Shown here piece by piece: positions 19,903 to 30,913 of a stretch of DNA of 40,838 bases. This stretch comes from Methylococcaceae bacterium (GTDB lineage: Bacteria > Pseudomonadota > Gammaproteobacteria > Methylococcales > Methylomonadaceae). The stretch lies in contig DAOUSK010000008.1 in assembly GCA_030627265.1 (NCBI GenBank), forward strand, positions 1-40,838. Direction: 5' to 3'. The notes beneath the pieces were generated by a model. The model was not told the origin of the DNA. It searched no databases and saw nothing but the letters and a program-made list of their open reading frames with translations. Both the position numbers and the translations under genes were made by a program. The first letter of the stretch is position 1. Each line of letters begins with the position of its first letter.

Positions 19903-20949
19903 ATGCAAAACATGAATAAATACCGTCTTTTTTTTCTATTCGCTTTAGCCGGACATCTAAGTGTTTTAGGGCTGTTTGGCATTAACTATAGTAGTGATGA
20001 AACACTGGAAGTTAAAATAAAACAAGAAGTCCCTGAAATTATTAAAGCTTCTTTGTTAGATGAAACGCGCGTTACACAAAAAGCGAAAGAATTAAAGCAA
20101 GCGCAAGAGACTAAAAAACGATTACAGCAGAAGCAAAAAAGTCGCATCGCAGAGCAAATTAAAAATGAGCGAAAGCTTTTGCAGGCGGCGAAAGCTAAGC
20201 GTAAAAAGGTGGAACAAAAGGCAAAAAAAGCACAGCAAGCAGAGCAAAGTCGTTTAGCCAGTCTTAAAAAAACTGTGGCTTTAGAAAAGAAAAAACAAGA
20301 AAAAATTAAGCAGCAAGGTATTGCGGCAGAAAAAAAGCGTAAAGTAGCTGAAAAACGATTAAAAGAGCAACAGGAAAAAGCAGCAGCAAGCAAAAAAGCA
20401 GCGGCTAAACAGAAAAAAATCGCAGCAGAAAAAAAACGAGCTGCAGAAGTAGAAACTCTAAGATTACAAAAAATAGTAGCTGAAAAAAAACGCGCTGCAG
20501 AAGTAGAAACGCTAAGATTACAAAAAATAGCGACTGAAAAAAAACGTATCGCAGAAGTAGAAACGCTAAGGTTACAAAAAATAGCGACTGAAAAAAAACG
20601 TATCGCAGATGCCAAAGCAGCTAAAGAACGCCGCGTGTTACAAGCTAAAAATGCTAAAATTGCCAAGCAAGCGGTTGCGAGTGCCGCGGCTGCAATCGAC
20701 AGAAAAGTAACCCAAGCATGGAATCGCCCTAGTAATTTAACGGCTAAGTTATCTTGTTTGGTTAAAGTAGATTTATTACCGAGTGGCGATGTTATGTCGG
20801 TGCGTATAGAAAGAAGTAGTGGCAATGCGATTTTTGATTCTTCGGCAGAGAGAGCAGTGCAAAAAGCATCTCCTTTGCCAATACCCAAAGATGCGGCTAT
20901 TTTTGAAAGGAATTTTAGAAGTTTTAGGTTTAATTTTGCGCCTAAATAA
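19903..20949 (+). CDS. tolA: cell envelope integrity protein TolA
   Basis: N-terminal TM, long Lys/Ala coiled coil, C-terminal TonB-like domain; position between tolR and tolB. Confidence 0.94.
   Translation: MQNMNKYRLFFLFALAGHLSVLGLFGINYSSDETLEVKIKQEVPEIIKASLLDETRVTQKAKELKQAQETKKRLQQKQKSRIAEQIKNERKLLQAAKAKRKKVEQKAKKAQQAEQSRLASLKKTVALEKKKQEKIKQQGIAAEKKRKVAEKRLKEQQEKAAASKKAAAKQKKIAAEKKRAAEVETLRLQKIVAEKKRAAEVETLRLQKIATEKKRIAEVETLRLQKIATEKKRIADAKAAKERRVLQAKNAKIAKQAVASAAAAIDRKVTQAWNRPSNLTAKLSCLVKVDLLPSGDVMSVRIERSSGNAIFDSSAERAVQKASPLPIPKDAAIFERNFRSFRFNFAPK
20428..20611 (+). repeat. 54-bp in-frame tandem repeat in tolA (EKKR[AI]AEVETLRLQKI[VA][AT])
   Basis: Three consecutive 18-aa units plus a partial fourth; the last units are nearly identical in DNA. 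Confidence 0.9.
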
Positions 20950-20971
20950 AGTATTTAGAGATATTAATGTG

Positions 20972-22279
20972 ATGAGTCTATTCAAAAAAACAGTTTATTT
21001 GGTCGTCTTTTTATTAAGCGTGACCAGCCATGTTGTGCATGCGGAATTAATTATAGATATTACTGAAGGGATACAAAGTCAGCAGAAAATAGCGATTGTT
21101 CCTTTTGCGGTACATTCTGCTTCAGCTAAAAAAGAAACAGAAGAAATTAGCCGTATTATTAGTGCGGATTTAAGTGGTAGTGGTGATTTTTCTGTTTTAG
21201 CCAAAGAGTCTATGTTATCGAGCCCAACAAAAGTAGAGCAAGTTAAGTATCGGCATTGGGCGGTTGCAGGGCAAGATTATTTAGTGATAGGCTCTATATT
21301 AAAAGAAGGTAAGGCTTATAAGATAAAAGTTTCCTTGCTGGATGTTGTTAAAAAACAGATGGTTACTGAGTTTCGACTGAGTGCGACTACTGGCTCAATA
21401 CGCAAAGCAGCACACTATTTAAGTGATGCAATTTATAAATCGATTATGGGCATAGATGGCGTTTTTAGTAGCCGAATTGCTTATATCACCACAGAAAATA
21501 CCAGCAAAAAACAAAAGCAATATAGTTTGTTTATTGCTGATTATGATGGGCATAATGCTGTGGCAATTACTAAATCGAAAGAGCCTTTAATGTCACCAGC
21601 ATGGTCACCTAATGGGCAACATATTGCTTATGTTTCTTTTGAAAATAAAGTGTCCGAAATTTTTGTGCAAACACTGGCAACTGGTGATAGGCGTAGTGTT
21701 GCAAAACATAAAGGTATTAATGGCTCACCTGCTTGGTCGCCAGATGGAAAGAAATTGGCGATTACCTTGTCTAAATCAGGTAATTCAGATATTTATGTCT
21801 TAAACCTAGCAAATGCGTCTTTAAAAAAATTAACAAAATCATGGGCGATTGATACGGAAGCTTCATGGTCGCCGGATGGGGGGAGTATTTTATTTACTTC
21901 CAGTAGAGGGCAGGGCGCTCAGTTATATATCATGTCAGCTCAAGGTAGAACGGCTGCAGAACGACTCACGTTTGAGGGTGATTATAATGCGCGAGGTAGT
22001 TTTTCTAAGGATGGTAAGCGGATTGTTATGATTCAAGCAGTCAAAGGTAATTATAGAGTGGCGGTTTTAGATAGGGAGAGTGGACAAACCACTATTTTAA
22101 GTCATGGGCGGGGAGATGAATCGCCTAGTTTCTCTCCTAATGGACAAGTAGTTATCTATGCTCGTCGTAAAGCAGGAAAAGAAATCCTATCGCTGGTTAG
22201 TATTGATGGCTTAAAAAAACAAGATATAAAACATACATCAGGTTCAGTGAGAGAACCTGTGTGGGCACCCAAAAAATAA
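20972..22279 (+). CDS. tolB: Tol-Pal system beta propeller repeat protein TolB
   Basis: Signal peptide MSLFKKTVYLVVFLLSVTSHVVHA; repeated SPAWSPDGKKLAITLSKSGNSDIYVLNL propeller blades. Start at 20972 rather than 20819. Confidence 0.95.
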   Translation: MSLFKKTVYLVVFLLSVTSHVVHAELIIDITEGIQSQQKIAIVPFAVHSASAKKETEEISRIISADLSGSGDFSVLAKESMLSSPTKVEQVKYRHWAVAGQDYLVIGSILKEGKAYKIKVSLLDVVKKQMVTEFRLSATTGSIRKAAHYLSDAIYKSIMGIDGVFSSRIAYITTENTSKKQKQYSLFIADYDGHNAVAITKSKEPLMSPAWSPNGQHIAYVSFENKVSEIFVQTLATGDRRSVAKHKGINGSPAWSPDGKKLAITLSKSGNSDIYVLNLANASLKKLTKSWAIDTEASWSPDGGSILFTSSRGQGAQLYIMSAQGRTAAERLTFEGDYNARGSFSKDGKRIVMIQAVKGNYRVAVLDRESGQTTILSHGRGDESPSFSPNGQVVIYARRKAGKEILSLVSIDGLKKQDIKHTSGSVREPVWAPKK

Positions 22280-22315
22280 ATAAAATAAACGAATTTAAAA
22301 TAAGAGGCTAATTTA

Positions 22316-22879
22316 ATGACACTATATAAAAAAGTGGTAGCAATAATAATGATGGCGTTATTTTTGTCAGCATGTTCGGATGATGTACTTAAAGACAAAC
22401 TAGGTACTGAAGATGAATCTAATGTGCAAAATATAGGTTATAAGGATGGTGATGGTTTAGACGTAGAGACTGTCTCGATTGGAGAGGGTGAAAGTGGTTA
22501 TATTACTGAGTTAATGCAATCAGAAACTTTTAGTGACCCAAGTAGCCCCTTATCAAAGCGTATTATTTATTTTGAATATGATAGTAGTACGGTAAAACAA
22601 GAGTTTATTCCAGTGATTGAGGCACATGCTAATTATTTGACTAATAATCCGAATCAAACGATTAATTTAGTAGGGCATTCGGATGAGCGGGGGACGCGTG
22701 AATATAATATTGCTCTTGCTGAGCAGCGCGCACAATCTGTTTATAAAATGTTGCAAGTGCTTGGGGTGATGAGCCATCAAATGAATGTTATTAGTTATGG
22801 TGAGGAAAAACCAGAATCATTAGGTCAGACTGCAGAGGATTTTAGTTTGAATCGTCGTGTAGAGGTGGTGTACCAATAA
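22316..22879 (+). CDS. pal: peptidoglycan-associated lipoprotein Pal
   Basis: Lipobox LSACSDD; IIYFEYDSSTVKQE, NLVGHSDERGTREYNIALAEQRAQSVYKML OmpA-like domain. Confidence 0.95.
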   Translation: MTLYKKVVAIIMMALFLSACSDDVLKDKLGTEDESNVQNIGYKDGDGLDVETVSIGEGESGYITELMQSETFSDPSSPLSKRIIYFEYDSSTVKQEFIPVIEAHANYLTNNPNQTINLVGHSDERGTREYNIALAEQRAQSVYKMLQVLGVMSHQMNVISYGEEKPESLGQTAEDFSLNRRVEVVYQ

Positions 22880-23682
22880 TGAGGAAATTAATTTTAATAT
22901 CAGGGTTATGTCTGACCAGTTTAAGTCAGGCAGAGCCTAGGCCTTTACCACCTATTATTGATCATTCAACGTACGTGCAAAATTCAGCTTATACAATGCA
23001 AGGGTCAGCTAACCAAGCTACCTTGAGTATGTTGACGCAAATTAATAGCTTACAAACTGAAATACAACAGTTGCGCGGTTTAGTTGAGCAGCAAAAGCAT
23101 GAGTTATCTAATTTGAAAAAACGACAACAAAGTATTTATGCGGATATGAATAGTCGTTTTCAAAAACTCTCACCAAGTGGGGGCTCTACTTCAAGCCATA
23201 ATCTAACCGAGGGTGATTTGGCTATTCCTGTTGCGGATCGTCGTGCAGCTGTACCTGCAGGATCATTTGTAAAACAAGCCGCACCTAAAAAAGTAACCAC
23301 AACTTTATCAGAAAAAATAGCGTTTGATGCGGCTTACGCGAATGTAAGAGATAACCATTATAAACAAGCGGTTGTGCAGTTTAAGCAGTTTTTGATTGAT
23401 TATCCCGCAGGTGAATATAGTGACAATGCACAGTTTTGGTTAGCTTCTGTTTATAAGGTGACTAAGGATATGTCGGCTGCAAAGGCGAGTTTTAAGGCAG
23501 TTGCAGTCAATTATCCTAAAAGTGAAAAGGCATCGGTTGCCTTATTTAAATTAGCGGGTATTTATAGTGATGAAAATAATAAATCGGAAGCTAAGAAACT
23601 TTATAACCAATTAACTAAGCAATATGCTGGGTCAACTTCAGCGAAAATGGCAGTGAAGAAATTACGAGAAATGGGAATTTAG
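22879..23682 (+). CDS. cpoB: cell division coordinator CpoB (YbgF)
   Basis: Coiled coil plus C-terminal TPR (AFDAAYANVRDNHYKQAVVQFKQFLIDYPAGEYSDNAQFWLASVY), after pal. Confidence 0.93.
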   Translation: MRKLILISGLCLTSLSQAEPRPLPPIIDHSTYVQNSAYTMQGSANQATLSMLTQINSLQTEIQQLRGLVEQQKHELSNLKKRQQSIYADMNSRFQKLSPSGGSTSSHNLTEGDLAIPVADRRAAVPAGSFVKQAAPKKVTTTLSEKIAFDAAYANVRDNHYKQAVVQFKQFLIDYPAGEYSDNAQFWLASVYKVTKDMSAAKASFKAVAVNYPKSEKASVALFKLAGIYSDENNKSEAKKLYNQLTKQYAGSTSAKMAVKKLREMGI

Positions 23683-24329
23683 TGAGCACACAAACATTAC
23701 GCATTAGTGAAATATTTTATTCGCTACAGGGAGAGTCAAAAACAGTTGGATTACCGACGGTTTTTATTCGTTTAACGGGCTGTCCTTTACGTTGCCAATA
23801 TTGTGATACTAGCTATGCTTTTTCGGGCGGAAAAATGACTGAAATAGCTGATATTATTGAGCAAGCTGAAGGTTACCAAACGAAATATATAACAGTGACC
23901 GGTGGAGAGCCGCTTGCACAGCCTGAGTGTCTTAGTTTATTGAAGCAACTAGCTGATAAGGGTTATGAGGTTTCACTAGAAACGAGTGGTGCGTTGGATG
24001 TTTCCAAGGTCGATGTGCGCATCTCAAAAGTGATGGATTTAAAAACACCTGCTTCGGCGGAAGAGTCACGTAATTTATATGCCAATATTCAGCACTTAAC
24101 TGCAAAAGATCAAGTCAAATTTGTTATTTGTAATCGAGAAGACTATGAATGGTCTAAGCAAAAAGTAGCGGAATACACGTTAGATAAAAAATGTGAATTA
24201 TTGTTTTCTCCTGCCATGGGTCAGCAAGATCCGACTGAATTGGCTGAGTGGATTCTGGAAGATCACTTGCTGGTGCGATTTCAGCTGCAATTGCATAAAA
24301 TCTTATGGGGTAATAAGGCAGGTAAATGA
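23682..24329 (+). CDS. queE: 7-carboxy-7-deazaguanine synthase QueE
   Basis: ISEIFYSLQGESKTVGLPTVFIRLTGCPLRCQYCDTSYAFSGG radical SAM CxxxCxxC; GTG start. Confidence 0.94.
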   Translation: MSTQTLRISEIFYSLQGESKTVGLPTVFIRLTGCPLRCQYCDTSYAFSGGKMTEIADIIEQAEGYQTKYITVTGGEPLAQPECLSLLKQLADKGYEVSLETSGALDVSKVDVRISKVMDLKTPASAEESRNLYANIQHLTAKDQVKFVICNREDYEWSKQKVAEYTLDKKCELLFSPAMGQQDPTELAEWILEDHLLVRFQLQLHKILWGNKAGK

Positions 24330-24403
24330 CGATGGCTTTTTAGTTCCTTATTTCTATTAAGTATTGAGGCATGATTACCTTGAAATTATTGTGTAAGGTT
24401 TCG

Positions 24404-24455
24404 GGTAGGATGGGTAGAGCTTCTTTTTGCGAAACCCATCATTCTACTCATAGGT
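24404..24455. repeat. family A repeat, half-copy 6
   Basis: ggtaggatgggtagagcttctttttgcgaaacccatcattctac. Confidence 0.75.
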
Positions 24456-24508
24456 ATCTACACAAGTATTACAATAAATAAAGGAATAACAAATAACGAT
24501 GTTATATC

Positions 24509-24627
24509 GTAGGCTGGATGAGCTTATCTAGCGTAGCGACGATAACGAAATCCGGCATTTTCGATATAATGATATGTCGGATTTCGTTTTTTAATGCTTC
24601 GCAATAAAAAATCTCATCCAACCTACG
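24509..24627. repeat. ~119 bp palindromic repeat, family C
   Basis: cgtaggctggatgagctt...cgaaatccggcattttcgatataatgatatgtcggatttcg...aaatctcatccaacctacg. Confidence 0.8.
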
Positions 24628-24640
24628 TATAATACTGTCA

Positions 24641-24668
24641 TGGTCTCTGAAGACCTGCGCCCCAAGCG
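24641..24668. repeat. family D half-copy
   Basis: gaagacctgcgccccaag resembles the arm aaagacctgcgctccaat at 13859. Confidence 0.4.
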
Positions 24669-24685
24669 GGTAATTATCAATTATT

Positions 24686-25354
24686 TCATGAGCGCTGCTT
24701 AGCGAGAATAGATTCTCTATTTGCCTGCATTTTACTTTTTAGCGCATCCCATTTAGTTAAGTAACTAGATTGACTGATTTTTTTATGAATACCTTGGGGG
24801 CTGGTAATCCATAAGTCATTGTTATTAAATGAAAAAAGTGAGGTTAAGTCACTGCGTTGGCTTGCTGGCTTTATTTCAGGAATAAGATTATCTAAAAAAA
24901 GTGGGCTGGCACCTGGGTAAGCAAGATAAGATAAAACCATATGTGCTGTTTCCAGTTTCGCAACTTTTACATAGGTAATGCGTAATTTATCTGCTCCTAT
25001 ACCTAGCTTTAATAGGGCAAAGTATTTGGCAATGGAATAGTCTTCACAATCGCCTGCTCCAGTCATTAATGTTTCTTCAGGTGTTGCCCAATAATCAATG
25101 GTATTCCATTGGTTAATGTCAGTAACAAAGCTTATATTTTGGTTGAAAAAATCATTAACCTGCTTTAATTTTTGATGATCTGTATCGAATGCTGCACCGG
25201 TTATTAAGGCTTGCCATTGCTCGGCTCTTATTAATGATGCTTCATTGGAATAACTGGGTGAGGTTATATCGTTACTTGCTAAAGCGTTGGAAGCATTTAA
25301 TAAGTAAATGAAAAATAAAAAAAGGAGGGTTAACTTATTGTTGGTTAGGATCAT
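24686..25354 (-). CDS. transglutaminase-like cysteine peptidase (LapG/BTLCP family)
   Basis: Signal peptide; ATPEETLMTGAGDCEDYSIAKYFALLKLGI (Cys), LETAHMVLSYL (His), LFLDNLIPEI (Asp). Confidence 0.9.
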   Translation of the reverse strand: MILTNNKLTLLFLFFIYLLNASNALASNDITSPSYSNEASLIRAEQWQALITGAAFDTDHQKLKQVNDFFNQNISFVTDINQWNTIDYWATPEETLMTGAGDCEDYSIAKYFALLKLGIGADKLRITYVKVAKLETAHMVLSYLAYPGASPLFLDNLIPEIKPASQRSDLTSLFSFNNNDLWITSPQGIHKKISQSSYLTKWDALKSKMQANRESILAKQRS

Positions 25355-25371
25355 GGTTTGGTATAGTTTCG

Positions 25372-25432
25372 ATGTAGAATGAGCAAGGTGATGGAGTGCC
25401 CATCATACGCATATTTCGGTTGATGGGCACGT
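25372..25432. repeat. divergent family A-like repeat
   Basis: atgtagaatgagcaaggtgatggagtgcccatcatacgc...ttgatgggcacg. Confidence 0.5.
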
Positions 25433-25472
25433 TTGAAGCTTAATTTTTAGCTAGCTTAAAATTAATTAACGG

Positions 25473-26906
25473 CTAAAGCCTCAACTTGTCTTGTAATATT
25501 TTATTCACTTCGCCAGGGTTGGCTTTGCCTTGCGAGGCTTTCATTGTTTGCCCAACAAAAAAACCAAAGACTTTATCTTTACCACTCAGGTATTGCTCTA
25601 CTTGCCCTGGGTTATTAGCAATGATTTTATCGATAATCGCTTCAATTGCACCGCTATCGGTAATTTGCTTAAGACCTTGGGCTTCAATAATGGTATCAGC
25701 AGAATCCTGGCTAGACCACATTGCTTCAAACACTTGCTTGGCAATTTTTCCAGAAATTGTGTTATCCGCAATACGCTGTAATAGTTGTGCTAAACGATCA
25801 GAATCAATGGGTGATTGGCTGATGCTTAGATTTTGTTTATTCAGTGCGCCGGATAATTCAACACAAACCCAGTTGCTACATATTTTAGCGGCACAGCCTG
25901 AGGATTTTACTAAAGCTTCAAAATAATCCGCTAAAGGTCTAGAGCTGGCTAAATTATTGGCAGTTTCTGCTTCTAATTTATAGTCTGTGACGAAGCGTTG
26001 TTTTTTTGCTTCTGGTAACTCAGGCAAATCTGCTTTGACTTGGGCACGGAGTTCAGGGCTGATAAACACAGGTAATAAATCAGGGTCAGGGAAGTAGCGG
26101 TAATCATTTGCCTCTTCTTTGCTGCGCATAGAGCGTGTTTCATCTTTATCAGCATCATAAAGGCGTGTTTCCTGGGTGATGCTGCCGCCTGCTTCAAGAA
26201 TTTCTTTTTGGCGCTCAACTTCGGTATAAATCGCTTTTTCAACAAACTTAAAGGAGTTGATGTTTTTTAATTCGGCACGTGTCCCATATTCTTCTTGGCC
26301 TTTAGGGCGTAGTGAAATATTCACATCGCAGCGAAAAGAGCCTTCCTGCATATTGCCGTCACTGATGTCTAAATACTGCACCAGCTCATGAATTTTGCGC
26401 ATATAAGCAACAGCTTCTTTTGCTGAGCGCATATCTGGCTCGGAAACGATTTCTAATAAGGGTGTGCCTGCTCGATTTAAATCCACCCCTGTCGAGCCGT
26501 GAAAGGATTCATGTAAAGATTTTCCTGCATCCTCTTCTAAATGCGCGCGCGTCACGCCAATACGTTTAGTTTGGCCTTCGACTTCAATATCTAAATGTCC
26601 TACACCCACGATAGGATGATCCATTTGGCTGATTTGGTAGCCTTTGGGTAAATCAGGGTAGAAATAGTTTTTACGCGCAAAGACTGAGTAATCTGCTATT
26701 TCTGCTTCAATTGCCATACCGAATTTAACCGCCATGCGCACAGCTTCTTGGTTTAGTACGGGTAATACACCCGGTAAACCTAAGTCGACGGCGCATGCCT
26801 GAGTATTAGGTTCTGCGCCATAAGCTGTAGAGGCTGCTGAAAATATTTTTGTTTTTGTTGAAAGTTGAGCGTGAATTTCTAGCCCAATCACTGTTTCCCA
26901 TTGCAT
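25473..26906 (-). CDS. gatB: Asp-tRNA(Asn)/Glu-tRNA(Gln) amidotransferase subunit GatB
   Basis: [23 protein letters not shown]...[16 protein letters not shown]...[10 protein letters not shown]-like motif; start at 26906 (canonical N-terminus, aaggaa 6 nt upstream) preferred over 26981. Confidence 0.96.
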   Translation of the reverse strand: MQWETVIGLEIHAQLSTKTKIFSAASTAYGAEPNTQACAVDLGLPGVLPVLNQEAVRMAVKFGMAIEAEIADYSVFARKNYFYPDLPKGYQISQMDHPIVGVGHLDIEVEGQTKRIGVTRAHLEEDAGKSLHESFHGSTGVDLNRAGTPLLEIVSEPDMRSAKEAVAYMRKIHELVQYLDISDGNMQEGSFRCDVNISLRPKGQEEYGTRAELKNINSFKFVEKAIYTEVERQKEILEAGGSITQETRLYDADKDETRSMRSKEEANDYRYFPDPDLLPVFISPELRAQVKADLPELPEAKKQRFVTDYKLEAETANNLASSRPLADYFEALVKSSGCAAKICSNWVCVELSGALNKQNLSISQSPIDSDRLAQLLQRIADNTISGKIAKQVFEAMWSSQDSADTIIEAQGLKQITDSGAIEAIIDKIIANNPGQVEQYLSGKDKVFGFFVGQTMKASQGKANPGEVNKILQDKLRL

Positions 26907-26916
26907 AGTCATTTCC

Positions 26917-28374
26917 TTATTCAAAGCCTTGAGGCATTTGTTGATGCCAATTGGTGACTTGTTGATATTGGTGTGCAACATTTAATAATTTGGCTTCGGC
27001 AAAGTAATTACCGATAATTTGTAAGCCAACTGGCTTATTATCAATAAAACCAGCGGGCACTGACATTGCAGGTAAGCCTGCCAAGTTAACGGCGATGGTA
27101 TAAATATCGGCGAGGTACATTTCAATTGGGTCAGCAGTTTTTTCGCCAATATCAAAAGCAGGGGTAGGTGTAACCGGCCCCATAATGACATCAACAGTTT
27201 CTAGTGCTTTGGTGAAATCTTCAGTAATTAAGCGACGAATTTTTTGCGCTTTAATATAATAAGCATCGTAATAGCCAGCACTTAACGCGTAGGTTCCGAC
27301 TAAAATACGGCGTTTCACTTCCGGGCCAAAACCTTCACCGCGTGAACGTATATACAAGTCGTTTAAGTCTTCAGGATTATCACAGCGATGACCAAAACGC
27401 ACGCCATCCATACGTTGTAAATTTGCCGAACATTCAGCGGGTGCAATCACATAATAAGCAGCAGTCGCGAGCTTTAAATTTGGCATGGATACTTCAATAA
27501 TTTCAGCGCCCATTTTTTTGTATTCATTAACAGCTGTTTCAATTGCTGCCGCCATTTCGTTATTAAGGCCTTCATCAAAGAATTCTTTGGGTAGCCCTAT
27601 TTTTAAGCCTTTTAAGCTATCATTTAAGCTGGCACTGTAATCGGGTACCGCTTGTTCTGAGCTGGTTGAATCTTTGGCATCAAAACCGGCCATCGTTTGT
27701 AGCATTAAGGCGGCATCTTCTGCCGTTTGTGCCATAGGGCCGCCTTGATCTAAGCTAGAGGCGTAGGCAATCATGCCGTAGCGTGAAACACGGCCGTAAG
27801 TAGGTTTTAAACCGGTAATGCCGCAAAAGGCGGCTGGTTGGCGAATAGAGCCGCCGGTATCTGTTCCTGTTGCCGCTGGAATCAAGCGTGCTGCGACCGC
27901 TGCAGCAGATCCGCCTGAAGAGCCACCTGGAACCGTGTTATCTGCCCACGGATTATAGGCTGGACCATAAAAACTGGTTTCATTAGATGAGCCCATGGCA
28001 AACTCATCCATATTGAGCTTACCTAGAGAGATCATGCCTGCCGCATTGAACTTATCGACGACAGTAGCGTTATAAGGGGCGATAAAATTATCCAGCATTT
28101 TTGAACCACAGCTGGTTTTAACCCCTTGGGTACAAAAAATATCTTTATGCGCCATTGGAATACCCGTTAATAAGGAGGCATTCCCGGCTGTTAGTAGAGC
28201 GTCGGCTTGTTTTGCTGATGCAATTGCCTGTGTTTCTGTGACACTAATAAAGCTATTTAAGGCGCTGTGTTGTTGGATGCGGGTTAAATAAACTTGAGTT
28301 AATTCTTGGCTAGAATACTCGCCTGCTTGTAAGTCTTGGCTAAGCTGTTTTAGGGTTTTAGTATGTATAGTCAT
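26917..28374 (-). CDS. gatA: Asp-tRNA(Asn)/Glu-tRNA(Gln) amidotransferase subunit GatA
   Basis: Amidase signature [51 protein letters not shown]. Confidence 0.97.
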   Translation of the reverse strand: MTIHTKTLKQLSQDLQAGEYSSQELTQVYLTRIQQHSALNSFISVTETQAIASAKQADALLTAGNASLLTGIPMAHKDIFCTQGVKTSCGSKMLDNFIAPYNATVVDKFNAAGMISLGKLNMDEFAMGSSNETSFYGPAYNPWADNTVPGGSSGGSAAAVAARLIPAATGTDTGGSIRQPAAFCGITGLKPTYGRVSRYGMIAYASSLDQGGPMAQTAEDAALMLQTMAGFDAKDSTSSEQAVPDYSASLNDSLKGLKIGLPKEFFDEGLNNEMAAAIETAVNEYKKMGAEIIEVSMPNLKLATAAYYVIAPAECSANLQRMDGVRFGHRCDNPEDLNDLYIRSRGEGFGPEVKRRILVGTYALSAGYYDAYYIKAQKIRRLITEDFTKALETVDVIMGPVTPTPAFDIGEKTADPIEMYLADIYTIAVNLAGLPAMSVPAGFIDNKPVGLQIIGNYFAEAKLLNVAHQYQQVTNWHQQMPQGFE

Positions 28375-28376
28375 TT

Positions 28377-28664
28377 TTAATCTAATACCTTAGGGACAAG
28401 GTAAAGTCCTTCTTCGACTTGAGGTGCGATGGCCTGAAAATTGTCGCGCTGATTGCCTTCTGTGATTTGGTCAGGGCGTAAGCGTTGAGTCGTATCAAAA
28501 GGGTGCGCCATGGGTGCAACATTATCAGTATTAACTGAACTCATTTCTGCGACTAAATTCAGCATGTTTGATAAGTTGGCAGTATAAGACTCGGTATCTT
28601 GCGCGTTAATACCTAATCGCGCTAGATAGGCGATTTTATTAACATCATCAGTTGTTAACGACAT
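28377..28664 (-). CDS. gatC: Asp-tRNA(Asn)/Glu-tRNA(Gln) amidotransferase subunit GatC
   Basis: [19 protein letters not shown]...[23 protein letters not shown]. Confidence 0.95.
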   Translation of the reverse strand: MSLTTDDVNKIAYLARLGINAQDTESYTANLSNMLNLVAEMSSVNTDNVAPMAHPFDTTQRLRPDQITEGNQRDNFQAIAPQVEEGLYLVPKVLD

Positions 28665-28832
28665 TTGCACTCCGTATGATCAATGGGTTTTGTGTAATTA
28701 AATGCTTTTTTGTGAGTTGTTTTATTACTTATAATAAAGCGATTATTGGCGGCTATGATACGTTATATCTTGCCCAAATACCTTAATGATTGATAAAGTA
28801 GCGATAATTTTGTAGGTTTTCAAGGCTAGTAG

Positions 28833-29879
<1,047 letters not shown>

Positions 29880-30043
29880 ATTAAAATGATCGATTAAGTA
29901 GCGAGAGTTTAATAATAGCGATAAGTCAGACTTGAATATTATTGAATTCTTGTTCCTATGCCCTATATTTAATAACCAAGTATAATAGAGCACTTCACTT
30001 TGCATTTAGACAGAAATAACCACTGGATTTTAGGAGCCTAGCC

Positions 30044-30913
30044 ATAAACTTTTTATTTGCCACTGGTTCTTCGATCAATGCCCGTTTTTTTATTGTCTTG
30101 CTTTTATCTTTAGGGCTGATTTTTGCAGATCAATATAGCGATAAGTTAAGCCCTGTGCGCGCATTCCTTTCTGTGCTTGTTTACCCAGTAGAATATGTTG
30201 CTGATGTACCGAGTCAATTACTTAATAGCCTTGCAGATGATTTAGATAGTTATCAGCAGTTATTCAATAAAAATAAAAAATTAAAAAATAAAGAGCTTAT
30301 TAATAATGTGAAGTTATTAAAATTTTCTGCTTTAGAAGCAGAAAATATTCGTTTACGTTCTTTATTAGATAGCTCCTTTAAATTGGGTGAGCAATTTTTA
30401 ATTACAGAGTTGATGTCCGTCAGCCTTGCACCTTATGAGCATGTTGTAACGGTTAATAAAGGCAGCCGATTTGGTGTGCATGATGGCCAAGCTGTATTGG
30501 ATGCTAAAGGAATAGTAGGGCAAGTCAAACAAGCATTACCCTTAAATTCACAAATCATTCTCATTACCGATCCTAACCATGCCATACCTGTACAGTTGAA
30601 TCGTAACGGTTTACAAACCATTGCATTAGGCACAGGACAGTTAAATCAATTAAACCTACCTTTTTTACCAAATAATACGGATATAAAAAAAGGTGATTTA
30701 TTAATTACTTCAGGCTTAGGTGGAGTTTTTCCTCAAGGCTATCCTGTTGCCGTAGTGGAATCAGTTGTTGAACAGCCCAGTAAACCATTTGCCATTATAA
30801 AAGCTAAACCAACGGCGGTTTTGAATGCCAGTCGAGAATTTCTTATTGTGTGGAATAGCGAGCAAGTTGTTCCTTTGCAGCCTTTAGAGAGTAAGAAAGA
30901 TGCCCCAAAATAA
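30044..30913 (+). CDS. mreC: rod shape-determining protein MreC; start apparently ATA at 30044 (ORF track gives TTG at 30098)
   Basis: MreC coiled coil and beta domains (ALEAENIRLRSLLDSSF, VTVNKGSRFGVHDGQAVLDAKGIVGQV). Extending upstream gives INFLFATGSSINARFFIVLLLSLGLIFADQYS, with aggag 7 nt before ATA. Confidence 0.92.
   Translation: MNFLFATGSSINARFFIVLLLSLGLIFADQYSDKLSPVRAFLSVLVYPVEYVADVPSQLLNSLADDLDSYQQLFNKNKKLKNKELINNVKLLKFSALEAENIRLRSLLDSSFKLGEQFLITELMSVSLAPYEHVVTVNKGSRFGVHDGQAVLDAKGIVGQVKQALPLNSQIILITDPNHAIPVQLNRNGLQTIALGTGQLNQLNLPFLPNNTDIKKGDLLITSGLGGVFPQGYPVAVVESVVEQPSKPFAIIKAKPTAVLNASREFLIVWNSEQVVPLQPLESKKDAPK

Noticed and set aside
19986-20888. 300-aa minus-strand ORF antisense to tolA
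   Set aside because: Low-complexity Cys/Phe/Ala-rich product caused by the repetitive Lys/Ala codons of tolA; no family resemblance and tolA itself is certain.
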